The notes under the pieces were generated by a model. That model ran no database searches and was not told the origin of the DNA. It saw nothing but the letters and a program-made list of their open reading frames with translations. DNA of 64,000 nucleotides from JAKZRT01 sp965247915 (lineage in GTDB: Bacteria > Pseudomonadota > Alphaproteobacteria > Rhodobacterales > Rhodobacteraceae), in contig OZ252048.1 in assembly GCA_965247915.1 (NCBI GenBank), forward strand, positions 2,108,001-2,172,000, given 5' to 3'. Position numbers and translations under genes: made by a program. Numbering within the stretch: the first letter of the stretch is position 1; each line of letters begins with the position of its first letter. Shown one piece after another: positions 25,734 through 34,215 of this stretch.

Positions 25734-26627
25734 GTGATACGTCGTCTGATCACCTATGCCGTGGGGCTGGCTGCTCTGGGGGTAGGCGTGGGATTGTGGC
25801 TGAGTGCGCCCGAGTTTCCAGACGACGCTGAAATCGCGGCACTGGGCCGGGCCGAGGCCGCGGTCGGGGATGGCGAGAGGATTTTCACCACAGCGGGATG
25901 CGCCTCGTGCCACGCAGCGCCGGGGGCCGAGGGGGATGCGCGTCTGATACTGGCGGGCGGGCTGGCGTTTCCGTCGGATTTTGGAACCTTTTACGCGCCC
26001 AATATCTCGCCTGATCCGGTGGCCGGAATCGGGCGCTGGAGCGCGGCTGACCTATTGGGGGCGCTGCGCTACGGGGTGTCGCGCAAGGGTCAGCATCTGT
26101 ATCCGGCGCTGCCCTACACCTCGTATCAGCATATGACCGAGCCCGACGTTGCCGCGCTTTACGCTTATCTGATGACGTTGCCGCCCTCCGAAATGGCCAG
26201 CCGCACGCATGAAGTTGGCTTCCCGTTTTCGGTGCGCCGGGGGCTGGGGTTGTGGAAGCTGATCTATCTGAGACGGTCGTTTGTCGTGGAAGACGTTGCG
26301 AGCGCCGAGCTGGAGCGCGGCCGCTATTTGGTCGAGGGGCTGGTTCATTGCGGGGAATGCCACACGCCGCGCGATGCTTTTGGCGGGCTTGACCGGGCGC
26401 GGTGGCTGGCGGGCGCGCCGAACCCGACCGGCAAGGGGACGATCCCGGCGCTGACGCCGGACAAGCTGGACTGGTCGGATCAGGACGTGTTTTTGTTTCT
26501 GACCACCGGGTTGACGCCCGAGTTCGACACGGCGGGCGCGCAGATGGCCGACGTGGTCGAAAATCTGGCCAAAATTCCCGAGCAAGACGTGCGGGCGATC
26601 ATCGCTTACTTGCGGGCCCTGCCGTGA
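25734..26627 (+). CDS. Diheme cytochrome c
   Basis: The 297-residue protein has an N-terminal membrane anchor or signal (about residues 5-24) and two class I cytochrome c domains with CASCH (about 56-60) and CGECH (about 202-206). It resembles the cytochrome subunits that carry electrons from periplasmic dehydrogenases. The start is GTG at 25734. It is probably co-transcribed with the cytochrome c' gene. No dehydrogenase gene lies next to it, so its donor is unknown. The 115 bases to nadE are AT-rich with a small palindrome GAGCGCAAGCGCTC near 26636 and no gene. Confidence 0.85.
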   Translation: MIRRLITYAVGLAALGVGVGLWLSAPEFPDDAEIAALGRAEAAVGDGERIFTTAGCASCHAAPGAEGDARLILAGGLAFPSDFGTFYAPNISPDPVAGIGRWSAADLLGALRYGVSRKGQHLYPALPYTSYQHMTEPDVAALYAYLMTLPPSEMASRTHEVGFPFSVRRGLGLWKLIYLRRSFVVEDVASAELERGRYLVEGLVHCGECHTPRDAFGGLDRARWLAGAPNPTGKGTIPALTPDKLDWSDQDVFLFLTTGLTPEFDTAGAQMADVVENLAKIPEQDVRAIIAYLRALP

Positions 26628-26742
26628 GTTCTGGAGCGCAAGCGCTCAAGGTTGAGAAGGCTATTAAACTATTGATGTTAAACAACTATGTCGTTGGTAC
26701 GCGTAAAAAGCACGAGCAAGCGAGATTGTCGCGCGTCAAGCG

Positions 26743-28401
26743 TCACCCTTCGTCGCGCCAGTGGTTGACGATCGGATAGCGCCGGTCGAGCCAGAGCGCG
26801 CGGTTGGTGATCCGGGCCCCGGGGGCCGACTGAAACCGCTTGTATTCGCTGTTGTAAATCAATCCCTCGACCCGTTTGACCAATTCACGGTCGTGCCCTT
26901 CGGCGACCAGATCGGCCACCGAAGCCTCGCGGTCGATCAGACCTTCGAGGATCTGGTCAAGCACGTCGTAGGGCGGCAGGCTGTCCTGGTCTTTCTGGTC
27001 CGGGCGCAGTTCGGCCGATGGCGGTTTGTCGATCACGCGGCTCGGGATCACCTGGCCCGAAGGCCCCTGCATCCATGGCCGGTGATTGGCGTTGCGCCAG
27101 CGGCAGGTTTGAAAAACGCGGGACTTGTAGAGGTCCTTGATCGGGTTATAGCCGCCCGCCATATCGCCGTAGATCGTGGTGTAGCCAACCGCGACCTCGG
27201 ATTTGTTGCCGGTGGTCAGCAGCATTTCGCCGAACTTGTTCGAGATGGCCATCAGCAGAAGGCCGCGCAAACGGGCCTGGATATTTTCTTCGGCCAAACC
27301 GGGCTCGGACCCCCGAAACAGGTCCGCGAGGGCGGTCCCGACTGCGTCCTTTGGCCCGTCGATTGGCACATCATCAAGCCGCACACCGAGCGCGCGCGCC
27401 ACCGCTTCGGCGTCTTTGTGCGATTGCGGCGCGGTGAATTCGGACGGCAACATGACGCAACGCACCTTGTCGGCCCCGAGCGCGTCGACGGCAATCACTG
27501 CAACCAGCGCGCTGTCGACGCCGCCCGACAGCCCAAGCATCACCTTGACGAAACCCGACTTGGCGCAATAGTCGCGCAGCGCTTCGACCATGGCGCGGTA
27601 ATCGAGGTCCCATTCATCGGGTAGAATTTCCCTTTGACCGACCTTGGCGCACAGCCCAGCATCGGTCGCGGCAAAATCGACGTGGGTCACCACTTCGTCA
27701 AAGGCGGGAAGTTGCAGGGCCAGATCACCGCCAGGGTTCAGAATGAACGAGGCCCCGTCAAAGACCTGATCGTCCTGCCCGCCGACCATGTTCAGGTAGA
27801 CCAGCGGCAGCCCGGTCCGGGTCACGCGGTGGACCATTGCATTGATCCGCCGGTCGTGTTTCAGCCGGTCGTAGGGCGAGCCATTGGCGACCAGCAGGAT
27901 CTGGGCGCCGCTTTCGGTCAGTGTTTCAGCCGGATCATCGTACCAGGCGTCTTCGCAGATCGGCGCGCCGATGCGGGTGGCGCCGATACGAAACGGGCCA
28001 GAAGCCGGGCCTGGCGTAAACCACCGTTCTTCGTCGAAAACTTCGGTGTTGGGCAGATGATGCTTGAGCATCCGCGCCGCGACGCGGCCGTCGCGCAGGA
28101 TGTGATAGCCGTTATAGAGCGCCCCGTCGATCATGACCGGCGCGCCGATACCAACCGCAGGTCCGTCGGCGCAGTGCTTGGCCAGCCTATCAAGAACCGC
28201 CTCGACATCGCGCAAAAACGCCCGCCGCCAGGCCAGATCCTGCAATTGGTACCCGGACAGGAACATCTCTGGCAGGGCCACCATGTCCGCGCGCGCCGCG
28301 CGTGCCTGAGACCAGGCCGCCGCCGCCTTGGCAGAATTGCCATCCAGCGCGCCCACGGTCGGGTTGAGCTGCGCGAGTGTTAGTCGAAACGCTTCGGCCA
28401 T
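26743..28401 (-). CDS. nadE: Glutamine-dependent NAD+ synthetase
   Basis: The enzyme amidates nicotinic acid adenine dinucleotide to NAD+. The 552-residue protein has an N-terminal nitrilase-type glutaminase with the Glu-Lys-Cys triad (ALPEMFLSGY near 45, LKHHLPN near 112, and APICEDAW near 147) and a C-terminal ATP-pyrophosphatase domain with LGLSGGVDSALVAV near 290. Both parts are intact, so it can use glutamine rather than only ammonia. Length is normal for this fused type. It is monocistronic and divergent from the MORN gene. Confidence 0.95.
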   Translation of the reverse strand: MAEAFRLTLAQLNPTVGALDGNSAKAAAAWSQARAARADMVALPEMFLSGYQLQDLAWRRAFLRDVEAVLDRLAKHCADGPAVGIGAPVMIDGALYNGYHILRDGRVAARMLKHHLPNTEVFDEERWFTPGPASGPFRIGATRIGAPICEDAWYDDPAETLTESGAQILLVANGSPYDRLKHDRRINAMVHRVTRTGLPLVYLNMVGGQDDQVFDGASFILNPGGDLALQLPAFDEVVTHVDFAATDAGLCAKVGQREILPDEWDLDYRAMVEALRDYCAKSGFVKVMLGLSGGVDSALVAVIAVDALGADKVRCVMLPSEFTAPQSHKDAEAVARALGVRLDDVPIDGPKDAVGTALADLFRGSEPGLAEENIQARLRGLLLMAISNKFGEMLLTTGNKSEVAVGYTTIYGDMAGGYNPIKDLYKSRVFQTCRWRNANHRPWMQGPSGQVIPSRVIDKPPSAELRPDQKDQDSLPPYDVLDQILEGLIDREASVADLVAEGHDRELVKRVEGLIYNSEYKRFQSAPGARITNRALWLDRRYPIVNHWRDEG

Positions 28402-28574
28402 GGCCTGCCCCTGTCAATCAGAGCGATCTCTATCAGAACAAACAAAAAGGAAAAGACGGGGTGGGCGCAAAAATCCGCGCGCGCAGTTGTCACTTGGGGT
28501 TGGGTGAATTAACCTGAGCGCGTCTCAGGAGGCTCCCCAAAGAGGCGGGCGGAAATGATTTCAGGGCACAGCGC

Positions 28575-29999
28575 ATGATCGGGCAGATTAGAATTCGGCT
28601 TTTCGCAACCGTGGCCGCCGCGATATTGGTCGCGAGCACCAGCCTGGCGCAGGAAAGCGGCGGCATCGTCACGCAGCAGTTCGAGGACGGCGGCGTCTAC
28701 GAGGGCACGTTCAGGAACGGCAAACAGCACGGGCGCGGCACCTATCGCCTGCCCAATGGCTATGAATATTCGGGCGAATGGTTCGAGGGCGAAATTCGCG
28801 GCCAGGGCATCGCCCGTTTTGCCAATGGATCGGTCTATGAGGGGTCGTTCGCAGCCGGCAAACCGAACGGGATTGGCGAAATAACCTTTGTCGATGGCGG
28901 CACTTATTCGGGCGACTGGACCGACGGCAAGATCAACGGGCGCGGTATTGCGCGGTACGCCAACGGTGTCGTCTATGAGGGCGATTTTCGCAACGCGATC
29001 CATCATGGCCAGGGCAAGGTGACCAGCCCCAATGGATACATCTATGACGGCAATTGGGTCGACGGGGTCAAACAGGGCGACGGGCGGATCACCTATCCTG
29101 ATGGCGCGGTTTACCAGGGCGAGCTGGTGCGCGGATTGTCCGAAGGTCAGGGGTCGCTGACGATGCCCGACGGGCTGACCTATGTCGGCACCTGGAAAGA
29201 CGGGCAGATCAACGGCTTTGGCCGCCTGACGCGGCCCAATGGCGATGTTTACGAGGGCCTTCTGGTCAATGGCGCCCGGTCGGGGTCGGGCAAGGAAATC
29301 TATTCCGACGGGTCGGTTTACCAAGGCTCGTTCAAAGACGACCAGCGCAATGGCAAGGGCAGTTTTTCGGGGCCTGATGGTTATTCTTATGTCGGCGACT
29401 ATGTCGCGGGCCGGATCGAAGGGTCGGGCAAGGTCACTTATCCCGACGGGTCGGTCTATGACGGCGATTTTCTAAACGGTCTCGCGGATGGCAGCGGTGC
29501 GATCGAATACCCCGACGGCAATTCTTATGACGGCAACTGGGTGGCGGGCGTGATCGAGGGCGAAGGCGTGGCGCGCTATTCCAATGGCCTGATCTATGCG
29601 GGCACCTTCAAGAACGCCGCCTTCCACGGCCACGGGGTGATGACCTATTCCGACGGCTACCGGTACGAGGGTGATTGGTTCGCCGGACAGCGCGAGGGCC
29701 AGGGCACCACCACGTTTTCGGACAGCACCGTCTATGAAGGCGAATACCTGGCCGGCCAGCGCCACGGACAGGGCAAGATCGTGCTGCCCGACGGGTTTAC
29801 CTACGAGGGCGAATGGTTCCGCGGCGAGATCCAAGGCAGGGGCCTGGCCACTTACGCCAACGGCGATGTCTACGACGGCAATTTCAAGGCCGGTAAACGC
29901 GAGGGCGCCGGCACGATCCGCTATGCGCGCGGCGGCGAGGTCACCGGCACCTGGGTCGATGGCCAGCTTGATTCGGGCACGGCGGCGGAAGGGAACTGA
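28575..29999 (+). CDS. Secreted MORN-repeat protein with 18 repeats
   Basis: The 474-residue protein has a signal peptide (MIGQIRIRLFATVAAAILVAS, cleavage near LAQ-E). It then consists almost wholly of MORN repeats: 18 full units of exactly 23 residues (from about residue 38) plus a partial nineteenth. The pattern is YxGxxxxGxxxGxGxxxxxxGxx. At DNA level this is a 69-base periodicity. MORN repeats form an elongated beta-sheet often linked to membranes or protein scaffolding. There is no extra catalytic domain, such as a kinase or SET domain, so function is unknown. The upstream gap 28402-28574 has a possible promoter TTGTCA-17-TAACCT near 28487. Confidence 0.9.
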   Translation: MIGQIRIRLFATVAAAILVASTSLAQESGGIVTQQFEDGGVYEGTFRNGKQHGRGTYRLPNGYEYSGEWFEGEIRGQGIARFANGSVYEGSFAAGKPNGIGEITFVDGGTYSGDWTDGKINGRGIARYANGVVYEGDFRNAIHHGQGKVTSPNGYIYDGNWVDGVKQGDGRITYPDGAVYQGELVRGLSEGQGSLTMPDGLTYVGTWKDGQINGFGRLTRPNGDVYEGLLVNGARSGSGKEIYSDGSVYQGSFKDDQRNGKGSFSGPDGYSYVGDYVAGRIEGSGKVTYPDGSVYDGDFLNGLADGSGAIEYPDGNSYDGNWVAGVIEGEGVARYSNGLIYAGTFKNAAFHGHGVMTYSDGYRYEGDWFAGQREGQGTTTFSDSTVYEGEYLAGQRHGQGKIVLPDGFTYEGEWFRGEIQGRGLATYANGDVYDGNFKAGKREGAGTIRYARGGEVTGTWVDGQLDSGTAAEGN

Positions 30000-30024
30000 C
30001 CAGTCTTGCCGCCGAACATTGGAC

Positions 30025-30053
30025 TTTCAATTCGAAATCGCCGACCCTATAGT
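30025..30053 (+). promoter_or_regulatory. Candidate promoter for the leucine leader and leuA
   Basis: TTTCAA (30025-30030), 17 bases, and TATAGT (30048-30053) place the expected transcription start at about 30060-30062, which is the ATG of the leader peptide. The mRNA would then be leaderless, as described for the Sinorhizobium trp leader. The -10 is good, the -35 weak. Confidence 0.5.
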
Positions 30054-30061
30054 CTCGCCCC

Positions 30062-30145
30062 ATGACGACAGCAGCACAAATTTCGGTTCGCCAGCCCCTT
30101 TTCGGGCCGGTTGCCGCATCGCTGCTTCTGCTTAGCTGCCTCTGA
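30062..30145 (+). CDS. leuL: Leucine-rich leader peptide of leuA
   Basis: A 27-codon reading frame just upstream of leuA starts MTTAAQISVRQP and contains four consecutive leucine codons (residues 21-24) followed by Ser-Cys-Leu and a TGA. Clusters of codons for the pathway product are the hallmark of ribosome-mediated attenuation, so stalling at low Leu-tRNA would raise leuA expression. After the stop, CCTCTGAGCG (30139-30148) can pair with CGCTCAGGGG near 30176-30185, and GAGCGTGCCCG is repeated in tandem at 30144-30165. A GC-rich stem CGGCGC/GCGCCG follows without a T-run. The symbol leuL is by analogy. Confidence 0.65.
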   Translation: MTTAAQISVRQPLFGPVAASLLLLSCL

Positions 30146-30234
30146 GCGTGCCCGGAGCGTGCCCGACCGGCGCGACCGCTCAGGGGTGACCAGCGCCGAA
30201 CGCAAAAGCTAAGCAAGACAAAGAGATAAGCAAG

Positions 30235-31812
30235 ATGACCAAGACAGATGATCCGGACCGCGTCCTGATATTTGACACCACTTTGCGCGATGGCGAGCAA
30301 TCGCCGGGGGCGACGATGACCCATGGCGAGAAGCTGGAAATCGCCGGGCTGCTCGACGAGATGGGCGTCGATATTATCGAGGCCGGTTTTCCGATCGCCT
30401 CGGACGGCGATTTCGAGGCCGTCACCGATATTGCCAAGGCGACCGAAGGCGCCACCATCTGCGGGCTGGCGCGCGCCAATCTGCGCGACATCGACCGGTG
30501 CTGGGACGCGGTGCGTCACGCACGCAGCCCGCGCATCCACACGTTCATCGGCACCTCGCCGCTGCACCGCGCCATCCCCGGCCTTACCCAGGACGAGATG
30601 GCCGACCGCATTCACGAGACGGTCACCCATGCGCGCAACTATTGCGACAACGTGCAATGGTCGCCGATGGACGCCACCCGGACCGAGGAGGATTACCTTT
30701 GCCGGGTGATCGAGATCGCGATCAGGGCCGGGGCCTCGACGATCAATATCCCCGACACGGTCGGTTATACGGCGCCGGTCGAATCGGCTGATCTGATCCG
30801 GATGCTGATTGAAAAAGTGCCCGGCGGGGACGAAGTTGTGTTCGCGACCCATTGCCACAACGACCTTGGCATGGCGACGGCAAACGCGCTGGCGGCGGTC
30901 GATGCCGGGGTGCGCCAGATCGAATGCACCATCAACGGGCTGGGCGAGCGGGCCGGCAACACGGCGCTGGAAGAGGTGGTTATGGCGCTGAAGGTGCGCA
31001 ACGACATCATGCCGTTCTCGACCGGCATCGACACCACCAAACTCATGCATATCTCGCGGCGGGTCAGCACGGTGTCGGGGTTTCCGGTGCAGTTCAACAA
31101 GGCGATCGTGGGCAAGAACGCTTTTGCCCATGAGGCCGGCATCCACCAGGACGGGATGCTGAAAAACGCCGAGACCTTCGAGATCATGCGCCCGGAAGAC
31201 GTGGGCCTGTCGTCCACCAATCTGGTGATGGGCAAACATTCGGGCCGCGCGGCGCTGCGCGCCAAGCTCAAAGAACTGGGGCACGAACTGGGCGACAACC
31301 AGCTGAAGGATGTCTTTGTGCGGTTCAAGGCGCTGGCCGACCGCAAAAAGGAGGTCTTCGACGACGACCTGCTGGCGCTGATGGCCGACGAGGCGACATC
31401 CGCCGCGCACGCCCATCTGCAAGTGAAGTTCCTGCGCGTGATCTGCGGCACCCAAGCGCCGCAATCGGCCGATCTGACGCTAAGCATCGGCGGGGTCGAT
31501 CATCAGGTCACGGCCCAGGGCGACGGGCCGGTCGATGCCACCTTCAACGCGGTCAAATCGCTTTTTTCGCACGACGCGACGTTGCAGCTTTACCAGGTCC
31601 ATGCGGTGACCGAGGGCACCGACGCGCAGGCCACGGTCAGCGTGCGGATGGAGGAAGCCGGGCGCATCGTCACCGGACAGGCCGCCGACACCGACACGGT
31701 CGTTGCCTCGGCCCGGGCTTATGTGAACGCGCTCAACCGGCTTTTGGTGCGGCGCACCAAATCCGACCCGAACGCCGATGTGAAAGCGGTCAGTTACAAG
31801 GACGCAGGCTAG
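30235..31812 (+). CDS. leuA: 2-isopropylmalate synthase
   Basis: LeuA condenses acetyl-CoA with 2-oxoisovalerate, the first committed step of leucine synthesis. The 525-residue protein has the HMGL-like catalytic barrel with FDTTLRDGEQSPG (about residues 12-24), metal-binding THCHND near 205 and the GLGERAGNTALEE motif near 235. A C-terminal LeuA dimer/regulatory domain follows (about 390-515), where leucine feedback acts. Length is normal for the long proteobacterial form. It lies 90 bases after the leucine-rich leader peptide and ends in TAG. Confidence 0.96.
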   Translation: MTKTDDPDRVLIFDTTLRDGEQSPGATMTHGEKLEIAGLLDEMGVDIIEAGFPIASDGDFEAVTDIAKATEGATICGLARANLRDIDRCWDAVRHARSPRIHTFIGTSPLHRAIPGLTQDEMADRIHETVTHARNYCDNVQWSPMDATRTEEDYLCRVIEIAIRAGASTINIPDTVGYTAPVESADLIRMLIEKVPGGDEVVFATHCHNDLGMATANALAAVDAGVRQIECTINGLGERAGNTALEEVVMALKVRNDIMPFSTGIDTTKLMHISRRVSTVSGFPVQFNKAIVGKNAFAHEAGIHQDGMLKNAETFEIMRPEDVGLSSTNLVMGKHSGRAALRAKLKELGHELGDNQLKDVFVRFKALADRKKEVFDDDLLALMADEATSAAHAHLQVKFLRVICGTQAPQSADLTLSIGGVDHQVTAQGDGPVDATFNAVKSLFSHDATLQLYQVHAVTEGTDAQATVSVRMEEAGRIVTGQAADTDTVVASARAYVNALNRLLVRRTKSDPNADVKAVSYKDAG

Positions 31813-31923
31813 AGCCACGGCGGATATTGGCGGCGCTGCCCCGGTTTCGCCATTAGGGGCGGATTCACCCGAGGTATTTGCCGAAACGCTGATTTTGCGC
31901 GCCCGTCCCTATTTCATCGTTTC

Positions 31924-31961
31924 GAAAGTACTTCGGGGAGCGCGAGGGGCTGGCCCCTCGC
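31924..31961 (+). repeat. Dispersed intergenic palindromic repeat, copy 3
   Basis: It reads GAAAGTACTTCGGGGAGCGC followed by the clean hairpin GAGGGGC-TG-GCCCCTC. It matches copies 1 and 2. It sits in the 418-bp gap between leuA and mreB (31813-32230). Confidence 0.65.
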
Positions 31962-31966
31962 CCTTA

Positions 31967-31989
31967 GCGACGCGCGTTCCGCGCGTCGC
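31967..31989 (+). other. Perfect 10-bp hairpin after repeat copy 3
   Basis: GCGACGCGCG and CGCGCGTCGC form a perfect stem with a TTC loop, immediately after the repeat. There is no T-run, so it is not a standard terminator. It may be part of the same repeat family, since the start of a GC-rich extension is also present after copy 2. Confidence 0.5.
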
Positions 31990-32169
31990 AATATTTCACT
32001 CGTCCCCACAACGTGAATTAAGAATTACATCGCCAGATGTTCGAAAAGTGAAATTATTCGGCGTTTTCCTGCCAGAACCCGCCGCGCAGGCCGGAAAAGG
32101 TCAAAAAAGCGGGATTCCGCAGCCCTTGCAATTGGCGCTTTCGCCGCCGGGGCGCACTGTTTATATACC

Positions 32170-32205
32170 GGTTAACCCGCGCTTCACCCAAAGCGCGGGT
32201 TAACC
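32170..32205 (+). promoter_or_regulatory. Perfect 15-bp inverted repeat before mreB
   Basis: GGTTAACCCGCGCTT and its exact complement flank a 6-base loop (CACCCA), ending 25 bases before the mreB start. Each arm carries the GTTAAC palindrome. It could be an operator bound by a dimeric protein, or an mRNA hairpin in the 5' leader. The gap also has a TATATA box at 32162-32167. No T-run follows. Confidence 0.55.
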
Positions 32206-32230
32206 GGGCATCGACACGAGGCAGGCGAAG

Positions 32231-33265
32231 ATGGTCTTCGGCAGTTTGTTTTCGGCAGATATGGCAATCGACCTCGGCACGGCCAACACGTTGGTCTATG
32301 TCAAGGGCAAGGGCGTGATCCTGAACGAACCCTCGGTGGTGGCCTATCACGTCAAGGACGGCCGCAAACAGGTTCTGGCCGTCGGTGAGGACGCCAAATT
32401 GATGCTGGGCCGGACGCCCGGTTCGATCGAGGCGATCCGGCCCATGCGCGAGGGCGTGATCGCCGATTTCGACGTTGCCGAAGAAATGATCAAGCATTTC
32501 ATCCGCAAGGTGCACAAACGCACCACGTTCTCGAAACCCAAAATCATCGTCTGCGTGCCGCACGGGGCGACACCGGTTGAAAAACGCGCCATCCGCCGGT
32601 CGGTGCTGAGCGCCGGGGCGCGCCGCGCCGGGTTGATCGCCGAGCCGATTTCGGCGGCCATCGGGGCCGGCATGCCGATCACCAACCCGACCGGGAGCAT
32701 GGTCGTCGACATCGGCGGCGGCACCACCGAGGTCGCGGTGCTGAGCCTCGGCGATATCGTCTATGCCCGGTCCATCCGCATCGGCGGCGACCGCATGGAT
32801 GAGGCGATCATCAGCTATCTCAGGCGCCAGAATAACCTGTTGATCGGCGAATCGACCTCCGAGCGCATCAAGACCTCGATCGGCACGGCGCGGATGCCCG
32901 ACGACGGTCGTGGCGCGTCGATGCTGATACGCGGGCGCGATCTGCTCAATGGCGTGCCCAAGGAAACCGAGATCAACCAGGCGCAGGTGGCCGAGGCGCT
33001 TTCTGAGCCGGTGCAGGCGATCTGCGAGGCGGTGATGAGCGCCCTGGAGGCCACCCCGCCCGACCTGGCCGCCGACATTGTTGACCGCGGCGTGATGCTG
33101 ACCGGGGGCGGGGCATTGTTGGGCGAACTTGATCTGGCGCTTCGTGAACAAACCGGACTGGCAATATCGGTCGCCGACGAACCGCTGCATTGTGTGGCGC
33201 TCGGCACTGGCAAGGCGCTGGAGTATGAAAAAGAACTGCGGCATGTCATAGACTACGACAGCTGA
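32231..33265 (+). CDS. mreB: Rod shape-determining protein MreB
   Basis: MreB is the bacterial actin that organises lateral-wall synthesis along the inner membrane. The 344-residue protein has the phosphate-1 motif DLGTANTLVY (about 13-22), phosphate-2 VVDIGGGTTEVAVLSLG (about 157-173) and the adenosine motif LTGGGALLGELD near 292. The N-terminal segment FGSLFSADMAID resembles the membrane-binding start of other MreB proteins. It heads the operon mreB-mreC-mreD-mrdA-rodA. Confidence 0.97.
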   Translation: MVFGSLFSADMAIDLGTANTLVYVKGKGVILNEPSVVAYHVKDGRKQVLAVGEDAKLMLGRTPGSIEAIRPMREGVIADFDVAEEMIKHFIRKVHKRTTFSKPKIIVCVPHGATPVEKRAIRRSVLSAGARRAGLIAEPISAAIGAGMPITNPTGSMVVDIGGGTTEVAVLSLGDIVYARSIRIGGDRMDEAIISYLRRQNNLLIGESTSERIKTSIGTARMPDDGRGASMLIRGRDLLNGVPKETEINQAQVAEALSEPVQAICEAVMSALEATPPDLAADIVDRGVMLTGGGALLGELDLALREQTGLAISVADEPLHCVALGTGKALEYEKELRHVIDYDS

Positions 33266-33294
33266 GATAATACAGGCATCGCCCCGGGGGACCC

Positions 33295-34215
33295 GTGGCA
33301 CGAGACCGAAACACAAGCGACATTTCTTTGGCACCCGTCCGGCGCATCGTTGTGGCGGTTCTGTTGGCCCTTTTGGTGGTCTTCTTTCTGGTCTGGCGCA
33401 TCGACAGCCCGCGCATCGAGCGGCTGAGGGCCGAGGTGATCGATGCTTTGGTGCCGGCGTTCGCCTGGGCAACGGTGCCCGTCACGCGGGTGACCCGGAT
33501 GCTGGATGATTTTCAGTCCTACGCGCGTATCTACGAGCAGAACCAAGAGCTTAGACGCGAGCTGCAGGCGATGAAAGCCTGGCGCGAGGCGGCGCTGCAG
33601 CTGGAACAGGAAAACGCCAAGCTTCTGGACATGAACAACGTTCGTCTCGACCCGAAACTGACCTATGTGACCGGGGTGGTGCTGGCTGACAGCGGGTCGC
33701 CGTTCCGCCAGTCGGTACTTTTGAACATCGGCGCACGCGACGGGATCGTGGATGGTTGGGCGACGATGGATGGCATCGGGCTGGTGGGCCGGATTTCCGG
33801 CGTCGGCGCCAACACCGCCCGGGTGATCCTGCTGACCGACCCGGGCAGCCGGATACCGGTCACCATCCAGCCTTCGGGTCAGCGGGCGATGATGACCGGC
33901 GACAATTCGCTGGATCCGGTGCTGGATTTTCTGGAAACGCCCGAGCTTGTGCGGCCCCGAGACCGGGTGATCTCGTCGGGCGACGGCGGCATTTTTCCGG
34001 CCGACATTCTGGTCGGCCGGGTGGCGCAGGACCGCGTTGGCCGGTTGCGCATTTCGCTGGCCGCCGATCTGCAGCGCTTGGATTTTTTGCGCGTGCTGCG
34101 GTCGCGGCCAAGTCCGCCGATCAAGGACCCGGGCGGGTTGGTGGCCCCCGATGCGTCGCTGGATTTGACCGGCGAGGGTACCGATAGCGCCGGGGCGGAG
34201 GGCGGCGATGGCTAG
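33295..34215 (+). CDS. mreC: Rod shape-determining protein MreC
   Basis: MreC is a bitopic periplasmic scaffold for the elongasome. The 306-residue protein has an N-terminal membrane segment (about residues 18-36), a coiled-coil region (about 70-105, QNQELRRELQAMKAWREAALQLEQENAKL) and a beta-rich domain to about 270. The Asp/Gly-rich tail is likely disordered. It starts with GTG at 33295, and its last 8 bases overlap mreD. Order and spacing match the mre operon. Confidence 0.93.
   Translation: MARDRNTSDISLAPVRRIVVAVLLALLVVFFLVWRIDSPRIERLRAEVIDALVPAFAWATVPVTRVTRMLDDFQSYARIYEQNQELRRELQAMKAWREAALQLEQENAKLLDMNNVRLDPKLTYVTGVVLADSGSPFRQSVLLNIGARDGIVDGWATMDGIGLVGRISGVGANTARVILLTDPGSRIPVTIQPSGQRAMMTGDNSLDPVLDFLETPELVRPRDRVISSGDGGIFPADILVGRVAQDRVGRLRISLAADLQRLDFLRVLRSRPSPPIKDPGGLVAPDASLDLTGEGTDSAGAEGGDG

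Noticed and set aside
28680..29960. 69-base periodic array resembling a CRISPR or satellite
   Set aside because: The period is explained by 23-residue MORN repeats in one open frame. Units are divergent at DNA level and there is no spacer-repeat pattern or cas gene.
29941..31464. 507-codon minus-strand frame opposite leuA
   Set aside because: Antisense to leuA and to the leader region, with no recognisable domain and His/Arg-rich composition.
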